A stretch of DNA of 64,000 nucleotides. It comes from Pseudothioglobus sp905182815. Lineage in GTDB: Bacteria > Pseudomonadota > Gammaproteobacteria > PS1 > Pseudothioglobaceae. The position numbers and the translations under genes are program-made. The notes beneath the pieces are model-generated. The model was not told where the DNA came from. It worked only from the letters and a program-made list of their open reading frames with translations, and ran no database searches. The stretch spans positions 1,612,001 through 1,676,000 of the forward strand of contig NZ_CP159805.1 in NCBI RefSeq assembly GCF_048087625.1. Reading direction: 5' to 3'. Positions 1 to 8,624 of the stretch are shown in pieces. The first letter of the stretch is position 1; the number at the start of each line of letters is the position of its first letter.

Positions 1-44
1 CTGGTATTAGTATTAATTAAGATAATCCAGTATAAAATATCTCA

Positions 45-1433
45 ATGCTCAAAATTTATAATACGCTTACTAATCAAAAAGAAGACTTTTGTCCAATAGA
101 CCCAAACAATATTGGAATATATGTTTGTGGAATGACTGTTTATGATTTTTGTCATATGGGACATGCTAGAGTATTAGTTATGTTTGATGTCATTACGCGT
201 CATATGAGGCGAAACTACCCAAACGTTCAATACATAAGAAATATTACTGATATTGATGACAAAATTATTAGTCGAGCAATAGAAAATAATGAGGATATCT
301 ACTCTCTGACAAATCGATTTATCGATGCTATGCATGAGGATGAAAAAGCGCTAGGAGTTCTCAGTCCTGATATTGAGCCTCGCGCTACTGACTCAATCGA
401 TCAAATGATAGATATGATTGAATTACTTTCAAAGAAAGGACTTGCCTACCAAGGCAAAAATGGTGATGTTTTTTATTCTGTTAGAAAATTTAAAGACTAT
501 GGCAAGCTTTCTGGGAAAAATTTAGATGATCTGGTAGCTGGTGCACGAGTAGATATTGAGAGTAATAAACAAGATCCTCTTGATTTTGTTCTCTGGAAAA
601 AAGCAAAACCAAGTGAGCCCAAGTGGTCTTCTCCATGGGGAGAAGGAAGGCCAGGTTGGCATATAGAATGCTCAGCAATGTCGACTCACTTTATATCAAA
701 TCATTTTGATATTCATGGTGGTGGAATGGACTTAACATTTCCCCATCATGAAAATGAAATAGCCCAATCAGAGGGCGCTAATAATTGCAAATTTGTCAAC
801 ACTTGGATGCATGTTGGATTCGTTAATATTAATGATGAAAAAATGAGTAAGTCGCTTAAAAATTTCTTTACTATTCGTGGTGTATTAGATAAATATGATG
901 GTGAGACTCTTCGATATTTTCTTATAAGCAGCCATTATCGCTCCCCACTAAATTTTAGCGACACGAATATTGAAAGTGCAAAATCTGCATTAAAAAGACT
1001 TTATACTGCAACAAAAGGCTTTTCCTCTAGTAAAAAAATAGACGCTCAAGTAGGCAAGACTTTTGATTATGAAGATAGATTTGATGCCGCATTAAATGAT
1101 GACTTTAATACTCCTATTGCATTAAGTATATTATTTGAAATTGCTAAGCAAGTAAATATTGAGCGCTCAAAGGATTCTGAGCACGCTGCATCTTTGGCTC
1201 AATTACTAAAAAAATTAGGCAACTACTTGGGTATCCTTGAATATGATGCTGAGGTTTACCTGCAACAAGGCTCAGAACTATCAGAGGCTGAAGTTACCAT
1301 AAAAATAAATCAGAGGGATGAGGCTAGAGCCTCTAAAAACTTTGCAATGTCTGATCAAATTCGTGATGAACTTTTAACACTTGGTATTATTCTTGAAGAT
1401 AGTATAGATGGCACATCCTGGCGAAGAAAATAA
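45..1433 (+). CDS. cysS: Cysteinyl-tRNA synthetase
   Basis: Charges tRNA-Cys with cysteine in the cytoplasm as a class I aminoacyl-tRNA synthetase. The HIGH-type ATP motif appears as HMGH at residues 37-40, and KMSKS lies near residue 268. The expected zinc ligands are visible: C28 in YVCGMT, the Cys of HIECSAM, and the His/Glu of FPHHENE. At 462 aa it is full length for the family (about 460). The start is the ATG at 45; only 44 bases of window lie upstream, so its promoter is not assessable. Its 3' end overlaps the next gene by 26 bases, which suggests translational coupling. Confidence 0.98.
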   Translation: MLKIYNTLTNQKEDFCPIDPNNIGIYVCGMTVYDFCHMGHARVLVMFDVITRHMRRNYPNVQYIRNITDIDDKIISRAIENNEDIYSLTNRFIDAMHEDEKALGVLSPDIEPRATDSIDQMIDMIELLSKKGLAYQGKNGDVFYSVRKFKDYGKLSGKNLDDLVAGARVDIESNKQDPLDFVLWKKAKPSEPKWSSPWGEGRPGWHIECSAMSTHFISNHFDIHGGGMDLTFPHHENEIAQSEGANNCKFVNTWMHVGFVNINDEKMSKSLKNFFTIRGVLDKYDGETLRYFLISSHYRSPLNFSDTNIESAKSALKRLYTATKGFSSSKKIDAQVGKTFDYEDRFDAALNDDFNTPIALSILFEIAKQVNIERSKDSEHAASLAQLLKKLGNYLGILEYDAEVYLQQGSELSEAEVTIKINQRDEARASKNFAMSDQIRDELLTLGIILEDSIDGTSWRRK

Positions 1434-2094
1434 ACTAAATTCCCACATTGATTGGAGTCAAATTGATACCATTTTGCTTGATCTAGATGGGACGCTCTTA
1501 GATTTAAACTTCGATCTACATTTTTGGCTTAAATATCTTCCAAAAGTTTATTCTGAAAAGCACAATATTAGCTTTGAGGATTCAAAAAATATAATAATTT
1601 CAATGCTTGATTCTCAAGAAGGCAAATTAACTTGGTATTGTTTAGACTACTGGGAAGAAAAACTAGATTTTGACATCATGAAATTAAAAGGTGATATTTC
1701 TCACTTAATTCAAGTTCATAATCATGTTCTAAATTTCCTTATTACAGCAAGATTGAAAGAAAAACGTATTTACTTAGTAACTAATGCTCATCGAAAAGGC
1801 ATTGCACTAAAAATGCAAATGTCAAAGCTGGAAGGCTACTTTGATAAAATTATCTCTTCACATGATTTTGGAGTTGTTAAGCAGGAGCAACAATTTTGGG
1901 AGCAATTGACAACTGTCATTCAATTTGACAATGAAAGAACAATTTTTTTTGATGACTCGCTAGATGTCTTAAAGTCAGCTTCAACATTTAAAATTAAGAA
2001 TATAATCGCAATAAATAAACCAAGTAGTATGATTGATAAAAAAATAGTTCCTGGCTTTATAAATATTGAGAATTTTCTTGAAGTAATGCCATAG
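1408..2094 (+). CDS. yrfG: HAD-family GMP/IMP nucleotidase, YrfG-like
   Basis: Predicted 5'-nucleotidase of the haloacid dehalogenase superfamily, dephosphorylating GMP/IMP by analogy with E. coli YrfG. Motif I is LLDLDGTLLDL near residue 25, motif II is VTNAH near 127, and motif IV is FFDDSLD near 178. The block TWYCLDYWEEKL closely matches YrfG, which sets it apart from general HAD phosphatases. It is 228 aa, the usual size. Its start lies inside the 3' end of cysS, in another frame. The family is clear; the exact substrate is by homology only. Confidence 0.85.
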   Translation: MAHPGEENKLNSHIDWSQIDTILLDLDGTLLDLNFDLHFWLKYLPKVYSEKHNISFEDSKNIIISMLDSQEGKLTWYCLDYWEEKLDFDIMKLKGDISHLIQVHNHVLNFLITARLKEKRIYLVTNAHRKGIALKMQMSKLEGYFDKIISSHDFGVVKQEQQFWEQLTTVIQFDNERTIFFDDSLDVLKSASTFKIKNIIAINKPSSMIDKKIVPGFINIENFLEVMP

Positions 2095-2246
2095 AAAGTA
2101 TTATTAGCAACTTGCAAATTATTAATGAAACAAATTGACACAAAATCTTAATTTGTCCTCTATAAAATTATATTTCTTTAAAAATACTTAATATTAATAT
2201 AATTAAACTGCACTATAGAATTATTGAAGGCTATATTTACTTCAAA

Positions 2247-2255
2247 TGATATACT
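2247..2255 (+). promoter_or_regulatory. Candidate extended -10 promoter for pfp-adk
   Basis: The sequence TGATATACT fits an extended -10 (TGnTATACT). It sits about 100 bases upstream of the phosphofructokinase start, in the 259-base gap after the nucleotidase gene. The closest -35-like hexamer, TTGAAG at 2224-2229, is 20 bases away, so the extended -10 would have to carry recognition. The rest of this gap shows only AT-rich sequence and a 5-bp hairpin at 2254-2271. Confidence 0.35.
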
Positions 2256-2353
2256 TCTGTTCAGTTAGAAGAGAAATTTATAAGTGGGCTGATTAGCAGC
2301 GTCCTTAAACTTATCTCCTTTTTATTTTAACTACAAACTAACAATAAAATATT

Positions 2354-3598
2354 ATGAAAAATGCTTTTTATGCTCAATCTGGAGGAGTCACAGCAGTAAT
2401 AAATGCTTCGGCTAGTGGCGTTATTGAAACAGCTCGTAAACACCCAGATAAAATTGGCACCGTATATGCAGGTGAGAATGGAATCATTGGAGCCTTAACT
2501 GAGAATTTGATTGATACGTCAGTTGAAACTGATGCCGATATAGCAGCACTAACTCACACTCCTTCAGGTGCATTTGGGTCTTGTCGCTATAAAATGAAGT
2601 CTCTTGAAGCAAATAGAGCTGAATATGAACGCTTAATTGAGGTTTTTAAGGCTCATAACATTGGTTATTTTTTTTATAATGGTGGGGGCGACTCGGCAGA
2701 TACCTGCCTAAAGGTATCTCAGCTCTCGGAAAGTATGGGGTATCCGATTCAAGCGATTCATATTCCTAAAACTGTTGATAACGATCTTCCTGTTACTGAT
2801 AATTGCCCTGGTTTTGGCTCGGTAGCTAAGTATATTGCAGTCTCTACGATGGAGGCCAGTTTTGATGTCGCATCAATGGCTGCTACGTCAACAAAGATTT
2901 TTGTACTTGAGGTTATGGGACGTCATGCTGGGTGGATAGCAGCTGCTGGTGGGCTTGTTGACTCGTCAATACCCGTTGTAATTCTTTTTCCAGAAATTGA
3001 CTTCAATAAAGAGAAATTCCTAGAAAAAGTAGATACGAATGTAAAAGAGTTTGGCTACTGCACTATTGTCGTTTCAGAAGGAACCAAATGGCCTGATGGA
3101 AAATTTTTAGCTGAGCAAGGAACGCGTGATGACTTTGGACATGCTCAATTAGGCGGCGCAGCGCCAGTTGTTGCAAATATAGTAAAAAAAGCCTTCGGCT
3201 ATAAATTCCACTGGGCAGTAGCAGACTATCTCCAGCGATCAGCCCGTCACTTAGCATCGCATTCAGATGTGGAGCAAGCTTATGCACTTGGCAAGGCTGC
3301 AGTTGAAATGGCACTAGATGGTAAGAACTCCATTATGCCTTCAATTGTCAGGTTATCTAATAACCCCTATAAATGGGAAATAGGTTATGGCGAATTAAAA
3401 GACATTGCTAACGTCGAAAAAATGATGCCAGAAAATTATATTTCAGAAGATGGATTTTCAATTACTAAATCATGTCGTGAATATTTGCTTCCACTTATTG
3501 AAGGTGAGAACTATCCACCGTATAATAATGGGTTACCCGATTATGTCGTAATGCAAAAATCAAAAGTTAAGAAAAAATTACCGCCTTTTGAAGTTTAA
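2354..3598 (+). CDS. pfp: Pyrophosphate-dependent 6-phosphofructokinase
   Basis: Interconverts fructose 6-phosphate and fructose 1,6-bisphosphate, using pyrophosphate instead of ATP. The donor is read from two positions: GGGDS (D113) replaces the GGDGS of ATP enzymes, and PKTVDND (K139) replaces PGTIDND. The D142/D144 catalytic pair and MGRHAGW substrate motif are intact. It is 414 aa, longer than the roughly 320 aa bacterial ATP-PFK and typical of PPi enzymes. adk starts 15 bases downstream on the same strand, so both are probably one transcript. The PPi reaction is reversible, so it may serve glycolysis or gluconeogenesis. Confidence 0.93.
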   Translation: MKNAFYAQSGGVTAVINASASGVIETARKHPDKIGTVYAGENGIIGALTENLIDTSVETDADIAALTHTPSGAFGSCRYKMKSLEANRAEYERLIEVFKAHNIGYFFYNGGGDSADTCLKVSQLSESMGYPIQAIHIPKTVDNDLPVTDNCPGFGSVAKYIAVSTMEASFDVASMAATSTKIFVLEVMGRHAGWIAAAGGLVDSSIPVVILFPEIDFNKEKFLEKVDTNVKEFGYCTIVVSEGTKWPDGKFLAEQGTRDDFGHAQLGGAAPVVANIVKKAFGYKFHWAVADYLQRSARHLASHSDVEQAYALGKAAVEMALDGKNSIMPSIVRLSNNPYKWEIGYGELKDIANVEKMMPENYISEDGFSITKSCREYLLPLIEGENYPPYNNGLPDYVVMQKSKVKKKLPPFEV

Positions 3599-3613
3599 CT
3601 ACAAAGTGTCCAT

Positions 3614-4267
3614 ATGAACGTTATTTTATTAGGGCCGCCTGGTGCTGGAAAAGGTACTCAAGCAGCTCATATTTGTGAAAAATTTAATATCCCGCAGATT
3701 TCTACGGGTGATATGCTGCGGGCAGCAGTAAATGCAGGAACTTCTATTGGACTCGAAGCAAAAAAAACTATAGACGCAGGAAACCTTGTCCCAGATGAGA
3801 TAATTATTGCTTTGGTTAAAGAAAGAGTTCAATCAAAAGATTGCAGTAATGGCTATTTACTTGATGGATTTCCTAGAACCATTAATCAAGCTGATGCTCT
3901 TAAATTACAAGGCATTAAGATTGACTATGTTGTTGAGGTTAAAGTTCCAGACGATGACATAGTAGTTAGAATGTCTGGTCGCCGCGTTCATTTACCTTCA
4001 GGAAGAACATATCATATTGCCTTCAACCCGCCAACATTAAAAGGCAAGGATAACTTAACTGGTGAAGATTTAATTCAGCGCGTTGATGATGATGAAACGA
4101 TTGTTAGAGGACGTTTAAAAATTTACCACAAACAAACTGAGCCACTTGTTAAATACTATCGTGATGATGCAAAAATTGCTGCTTCAGGCTCAAAGTTTAT
4201 CGCTATAAGTGGAGTTGGCTCACTTGATGAAGTCAAAAACAGAATTACATCAGCTCTAATTAGTTAA
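3614..4267 (+). CDS. adk: Adenylate kinase
   Basis: Cytosolic AMP + ATP to 2 ADP phosphotransfer. The P-loop GPPGAGKGT is at residues 7-15, followed by the AMP-binding STGDMLR, the DGFPRT motif and a long-type LID starting GRRVHLPSGRTYH. The LID has no zinc-binding Cys set, as in most Gram-negative enzymes. At 217 aa it is a standard long-form kinase. It lies 15 bases after pfp and is convergent with lptA (11-base gap), with no clear terminator hairpin between them. Confidence 0.97.
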   Translation: MNVILLGPPGAGKGTQAAHICEKFNIPQISTGDMLRAAVNAGTSIGLEAKKTIDAGNLVPDEIIIALVKERVQSKDCSNGYLLDGFPRTINQADALKLQGIKIDYVVEVKVPDDDIVVRMSGRRVHLPSGRTYHIAFNPPTLKGKDNLTGEDLIQRVDDDETIVRGRLKIYHKQTEPLVKYYRDDAKIAASGSKFIAISGVGSLDEVKNRITSALIS

Positions 4268-4278
4268 ATTATAGTTTT

Positions 4279-4764
4279 TTAGAGATCGATTTTAAACTTT
4301 ACTCTTTTAGTCCCATCCTCTGAGCCTTTAACAATAACTTTATCGTTATTAATGTCATAGGTTAATGTGTCACCACTAAACGAGTCAAATCCTTGAACTA
4401 AGTAGGCATTCCCAACCAAAAAAATCATGCCTTCATTCACATCATAGGTAATCAATGTTGCAGTTGCCTCTATAAAGCGCGCCTGATTTTCTTGACTTTG
4501 AATATACTTAGCAGGATTATCAACTGTGCCAGTTGCTTTCATTGTTTCAACACCATCTGTGTCAGTTTGAACCTGGATAAGCTCTGCAGTCATCAAGAGT
4601 GAACCCTGCCTAACTTCAGCATTTCCACTAAACTCATTAAAACCTGATAGCTCATCAACTATGACAGACTCAGCTTCAATTTCTATAGGCTGCTTTGCAT
4701 CTTCTGGGAGCGCAAAAACAAACGTCGTAAAAAAAATGGTAATTAATAAAATAATTTTATTCAT
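4279..4764 (-). CDS. lptA: LPS transport periplasmic protein LptA
   Basis: Periplasmic beta-jellyroll protein that bridges inner and outer membranes in LPS export. An N-terminal signal peptide (hydrophobic IILLITIFFTTFVFA, predicted cleavage near FALPED) is followed by the OstA-like domain with EAESVIVDE and FSGNAEV. I chose ATG at 4764 over an upstream TTG at 4776, because it puts a normal signal peptide at the N-terminus; it overlaps the end of lptC by 8 bases. The mature part is about 140 aa, near the usual size. lptB does not follow; the gene faces adk instead. Confidence 0.88.
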   Translation of the reverse strand: MNKIILLITIFFTTFVFALPEDAKQPIEIEAESVIVDELSGFNEFSGNAEVRQGSLLMTAELIQVQTDTDGVETMKATGTVDNPAKYIQSQENQARFIEATATLITYDVNEGMIFLVGNAYLVQGFDSFSGDTLTYDINNDKVIVKGSEDGTKRVKFKIDL

Positions 4765-5713
4765 AAACAGCCACAACCCTATTCATTAATTCAAGTTTCT
4801 TTGTTACAGCATCATAATGCATTTTTTTTGCCTTTATGTCAACAGTATTTGATTTAAAGTGAGAAAGTGAGTTTGATTTTAAGACCTCACCATCATTGGA
4901 CTGATCAATTACAACATTTGAACTCTTAAGAACACCTCCAGATCCACTCACAACCTCTACTTTTCCTAACAGATTAATTAGCTTTATATTCATATCCATA
5001 TCAATTCCATTTTCTGAATTAACAATAGTATCTTTTGAGCGATAAACTGTTTTTTCTTTACTTTTATATATTTTTTCACCTGCATTATGACTAATATTTA
5101 GATTTTTTGTATCAACCGTCATACCAGAATCTTCAAAAATTTTAACATTGCCACTTAAATACATCATATCACTATCAATATTCATTTCCATTCCCTCAGA
5201 AATGATTCTTACTGTCTCACCTAAATATGTAACCTCTTTATTACTTTTGATTTGTCCATTATCACTGAGAACAATTAAGGACTCTGTATCAAGCTCATGT
5301 GAAACTCCTGTCTTAGTTTCAATTTTTACCTCGCCATTAAAAAACATCTCGCCAGATTTAAGGATTTCAGCACGGTTTGATCTAAGTACGAGTCCTTCTT
5401 CTTGATTATCATTAAATGTTTTAACTTCAACGTTGAGAATCTGGACTGGGGAGTTTTTATAACTGAAGTAAGTATCAGCTTGTATCGTGTGCAATAAAAT
5501 CTGCTCATTTGAATATTCTTTAAGAATAAAATTATCTATTTTTTCAAGATAAGTAGTTTCTTCAGGCTCTTCAGCACTTAAGATTGATTGATCTGAAACT
5601 TTTTGAAACACCAAAAGCTTTAGAAAATTATCTTGAAATACCCATAAGATAGCTGCCAAGACTATAATGAATACTATAAATGATTGAATTTTCTTAGTTT
5701 GAAAAAGAGCCAT
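4757..5713 (-). CDS. lptC: LptC-like LPS export protein with extended C-terminus
   Basis: Inner-membrane-anchored periplasmic protein of the LPS export complex. One N-terminal transmembrane segment (about residues 10-27) is followed by LptC-type sequence (FILKEYSNEQILLHTIQAD). At 318 aa it is much longer than E. coli LptC (about 191). The extra C-terminal half carries OstA-like strands such as MEMNIDSDMMYLSGNVKIF and LINLLGKVEV. This suggests a second jellyroll, that is, LptC plus an extra LptA-like unit. It is upstream of and coupled to lptA. Its ATG (5713) is only three bases from the divergent thiE ATG. No lptB or kdsC is adjacent. Confidence 0.82.
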   Translation of the reverse strand: MALFQTKKIQSFIVFIIVLAAILWVFQDNFLKLLVFQKVSDQSILSAEEPEETTYLEKIDNFILKEYSNEQILLHTIQADTYFSYKNSPVQILNVEVKTFNDNQEEGLVLRSNRAEILKSGEMFFNGEVKIETKTGVSHELDTESLIVLSDNGQIKSNKEVTYLGETVRIISEGMEMNIDSDMMYLSGNVKIFEDSGMTVDTKNLNISHNAGEKIYKSKEKTVYRSKDTIVNSENGIDMDMNIKLINLLGKVEVVSGSGGVLKSSNVVIDQSNDGEVLKSNSLSHFKSNTVDIKAKKMHYDAVTKKLELMNRVVAVYE

Positions 5714-5716
5714 GAT

Positions 5717-6289
5717 ATGTTAAATCAAAGAATAAAAGGTCTGTACGGAATCACGCCAGACAAAGACCTGAATATTGCCCTTATTGAGAATGCAATTAAA
5801 AAACATAAAGTAAATATTCTCCAATACCGCCGTAAAATCCAAGATGAAAAACGTAAGCTACATGAAGCAACACAGTTGCTTGAACTATGCATACAATATA
5901 ATACTTTATTTATAGTCAATGATGATGTCAACCTTTGTAAGAAAATTGGCGCTGATGGAGTTCACTTGGGACAAAATGATGTGGATATTTCTGCTGCAAG
6001 ACATCTGCTTGGCAAGAAATTTATTATTGGTGTTTCATGCCATAATGATCTTGAACTTGCTTTAGAAGCTGAAAAGAATGGTGCAAATTATATTGCTTTA
6101 GGGGCTGTTTTTAAATCTAAAACTAAACCAAATGCTGCTTATTGTTCTCACTCAACGATTCAAAATATTAAAAGCAATATTAATATTCCAATTGTTGGTA
6201 TAGGGGGAATTACTTTTGAAAACCAACAAAGTGTACTTGATGCAGGCTGTAACTCTATTGCTATGATAGAGGGTCTTTTTGGTCACTAA
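5717..6289 (+). CDS. thiE: Thiamine phosphate synthase
   Basis: Joins HMP-pyrophosphate and thiazole phosphate to make thiamine monophosphate. TIM-barrel motifs are clear: YGITPD, LQYRRK, the metal/pyrophosphate motif NDDVNLC, GADGVHLGQ, GVSCHN and the phosphate-binding VGIGGIT. The ATG at 5717 gives 190 aa; a TTG at 5684 would add 11 residues inside lptC and is less likely. No TPP riboswitch can fit in the three bases to lptC. The 3' end overlaps the convergent cfa by 29 bases. Confidence 0.92.
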   Translation: MLNQRIKGLYGITPDKDLNIALIENAIKKHKVNILQYRRKIQDEKRKLHEATQLLELCIQYNTLFIVNDDVNLCKKIGADGVHLGQNDVDISAARHLLGKKFIIGVSCHNDLELALEAEKNGANYIALGAVFKSKTKPNAAYCSHSTIQNIKSNINIPIVGIGGITFENQQSVLDAGCNSIAMIEGLFGH

Positions 6290-7415
6290 ATCTAGAATTA
6301 TTTTTGTAATTATAGCCACCTTTTAAGCCCTTTTTTGAAAGCACAAACTGCCATAAGTGGTTTTTTCTAGAGCGAAAAGAAGCTGCACACATTAGCAAAT
6401 AGTACTCCCACATCCTCTTAAATCTTTCATCATATACTTCAGTTAATTTATCAAAGTTTTTTTGAAACTTTTCATTCCATGCCATTAATGTTGGATCATA
6501 ATCTTGTCCAAAATTATGCCAATCCTCTATAACAAAAAAACCTTCGATAGATTTGCAAATTTGACTGGAAGAGGGAGACATTCCATTTGGAAAAATATAC
6601 TTATTAATCCATGGATCCGTTGCACGCCCTGGGTTGTTTCTTCCAATAGTGTGTAATAAAAACAACCCATCATCCTTTAAGCATCTGTTTACAACTTTCA
6701 TGTAATTTCTATAGTTTTTATACCCCACATGTTCAAACATTCCTATTGACACTATACAATCATATTTTTTTTTAAGTTCACGGTAATCTTTTAATTCGAA
6801 CGATACATCAAGGCCATCGCAAGATTTTTTTGCATAACTTACTTGTTCTTTTGAGATAGTTACTCCATGCACACTTACTCCATAATTTTCAGCGGCATAT
6901 TTTGCAAAACTACCCCATCCACAACCAATTTCCAGAACACTCATCCCAGGCTTAAGGTGAAGTTTTCTGCAAATTAAATCTAATTTATTGATTTGAGCTT
7001 GCTCCAAATTCTCTGCCCTCCTCCAATAGCCACATGAGTAATTCATTCTTTCATCGAGCATTAATGAAAATAAATGATTGCCAATATCATAATGCTCTGT
7101 TCCAACTATGTAAGCTCTTTTTGTTGTTTGGGCATTGAATAAGTAAGCTCTAACTACATTCATTAAAAAATAAGGGTTGGTTATTTTGACTTGCTTATCT
7201 ATTCGTGCACTCAGCAGCTTATCTCCGAATTGATCTAATGATTCACAATCCCACCATCCATCCATATAGCTCTCACCAAGCGCTAAAGACCCTCCACTTA
7301 AAACGCGAGCATAAAATAAATCATTATTAATTTTAGGGTCCCACGAGCGTGGCCCATTGATTTGAATATCAGCGGAATTAAATAGTTTGTCTACTGTTTT
7401 TTTAAAATCAGTCAA
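6261..7415 (-). CDS. cfa: Cyclopropane-fatty-acyl-phospholipid synthase
   Basis: Transfers a methylene from S-adenosylmethionine to unsaturated acyl chains of membrane phospholipids. It matches E. coli Cfa along its length: LGESYMDGWWDC, YSCGYWRRAENLEQAQ, the SAM motif LEIGCGWGSFAKYA, MFEHVGYKNY and DPWINKYIFPNG. It is 384 aa (E. coli 382). The start appears to be TTG at 7415, since the next in-frame Met lies inside the conserved core. The 84-base gap upstream toward dsbB may hold its own promoter, but no strong boxes stand out. Such genes often serve stress or stationary-phase membrane remodelling. Confidence 0.95.
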   Translation of the reverse strand: MTDFKKTVDKLFNSADIQINGPRSWDPKINNDLFYARVLSGGSLALGESYMDGWWDCESLDQFGDKLLSARIDKQVKITNPYFLMNVVRAYLFNAQTTKRAYIVGTEHYDIGNHLFSLMLDERMNYSCGYWRRAENLEQAQINKLDLICRKLHLKPGMSVLEIGCGWGSFAKYAAENYGVSVHGVTISKEQVSYAKKSCDGLDVSFELKDYRELKKKYDCIVSIGMFEHVGYKNYRNYMKVVNRCLKDDGLFLLHTIGRNNPGRATDPWINKYIFPNGMSPSSSQICKSIEGFFVIEDWHNFGQDYDPTLMAWNEKFQKNFDKLTEVYDERFKRMWEYYLLMCAASFRSRKNHLWQFVLSKKGLKGGYNYKNNSRFSDQKDPLS

Positions 7416-7499
7416 ATATTCAAATACTTCTGTTTTCTATCGAAATATTATCTTACCACAGAATTAATTATTTTGGAAATTGTGAACTAACTTTGAAAT

Positions 7500-8012
7500 T
7501 TAATTTGAAAAATTTGTCCTTAATAGAGCAAAAAGGCTAAGAGCGACAATAACTATAAAAAAGATTAAGGACCAGCCTGCCATACTCAAACCTAAAAATT
7601 GCCATGGTATTTCAGCGCAATTACCATCACCCATAAATAACGCATTTAAAACATCGGCAAATGGAAACACATCAATAATGTATTCAAGCGGAGGACCACA
7701 AAGTGGAACCTCATCTTCGGGAAGTCCTTGCAACCAAACCTGGCGACCAGAAATCCATACACCAGCAATAGCAAAAAGAGCTATAAAAAAAGAATACAGT
7801 TTGCTGGCTCGAATATGCGGATTATGCAAAAAAGCTACAAATGAACTAACGCCAATCAAACAATAAAAAAACTGCTGAGTTATGCATAGCGTGCAAGCCT
7901 CTAGACCTAGAACCTTAATACTATAAGCTGCATAACCAAGCAATGACCCTACTAGTATAAAAATAATTAAGTGTATTTGTCTTGGTAGAAGTTGAAGTAA
8001 AAAAGTATTCAT
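7500..8012 (-). CDS. dsbB: Disulfide bond formation protein DsbB
   Basis: Inner-membrane oxidase that reoxidises DsbA and passes electrons to quinone. Four hydrophobic segments are visible, with the first periplasmic pair as CTLC and the second as Cys in VPLCGPP and GDGNCAEIPW. Thus both redox pairs are present. It is 170 aa, as expected (E. coli 176). It lies 26 bases downstream of the HD-domain gene on the same strand and could be read from the sarcosine oxidase transcript, although its job is unrelated. Confidence 0.93.
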   Translation of the reverse strand: MNTFLLQLLPRQIHLIIFILVGSLLGYAAYSIKVLGLEACTLCITQQFFYCLIGVSSFVAFLHNPHIRASKLYSFFIALFAIAGVWISGRQVWLQGLPEDEVPLCGPPLEYIIDVFPFADVLNALFMGDGNCAEIPWQFLGLSMAGWSLIFFIVIVALSLFALLRTNFSN

Positions 8013-8038
8013 TTTATTAAATTAATTTGAATTAGTTA

Positions 8039-8608
8039 TCATACAAGTTTTTCAGGCTCATTGAACTTGGGACTTGAAAAAAAATCATTGATCATAGGAA
8101 TAAAAAATTCTAGAGGCTTTGTCTCATAATTTGGATCAAAACAATTCTGATCATATTCATGACAAAACTTTATAGCATCTTGATACCAAGGGCTATTAAT
8201 AAATAATTCTCTAGCATTTCTATCTCCACCTGAATGATGTGCATAGTAGTACATCTGAAAGACACCATGGTGTTTTACAATCCAATAAGTCTTCTCTGAT
8301 ACAAAAGGTCGAAGGATTGCTGCTGCCATTTCTGAATGTGAATATGGAGCTAGACCATCTCCTATATCATGAAATAAAATCGCTATTACTATTTCCAAAT
8401 CTTCCCCGGCAAAATGGGCTCTTGTAGCACCCTGTAAACTATGCTCAAGCCTACTAATTTGATAACCAGAAAGACTTGAATTAAGTGATCTCAGTGAAGC
8501 AATCAATCGCTTTGGAAGCTCTAAATTAAATTCATCTTCAAGGTCATTTAGAAAAGCATACTCTTCAGCAGTTCCATTCTCCATACTTTTAAAGCTAACC
8601 TTTTTCAT
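8039..8608 (-). CDS. HD-domain protein, PhnZ-like putative diiron oxygenase
   Basis: HD-domain protein that may be an oxygenase rather than a phosphohydrolase. The motif LEHSLQ (H56) is the same as in the phosphonate oxygenase PhnZ. It is followed by FHDIGD (H80, D81), YSHSE (H91), KHHG (H113/H114) and a late Asp (D153 or D158), which is the ligand order of mixed-valence diiron oxygenases (PhnZ, TmpB). The Tyr/Glu pair PhnZ uses for substrate gating does not align: the residue at the Glu position is Tyr49. A different substrate is therefore likely. It sits 16 bases after soxG, so it probably belongs to the sarcosine oxidase operon. A plain HD hydrolase remains possible. Confidence 0.6.
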   Translation of the reverse strand: MKKVSFKSMENGTAEEYAFLNDLEDEFNLELPKRLIASLRSLNSSLSGYQISRLEHSLQGATRAHFAGEDLEIVIAILFHDIGDGLAPYSHSEMAAAILRPFVSEKTYWIVKHHGVFQMYYYAHHSGGDRNARELFINSPWYQDAIKFCHEYDQNCFDPNYETKPLEFFIPMINDFFSSPKFNEPEKLV

Positions 8609-8624
8609 AATAAATTATTCTTCC

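Noticed and set aside
5711..5719. TPP riboswitch controlling thiE
   Set aside because: Only three bases separate the divergent start codons, so there is no room.
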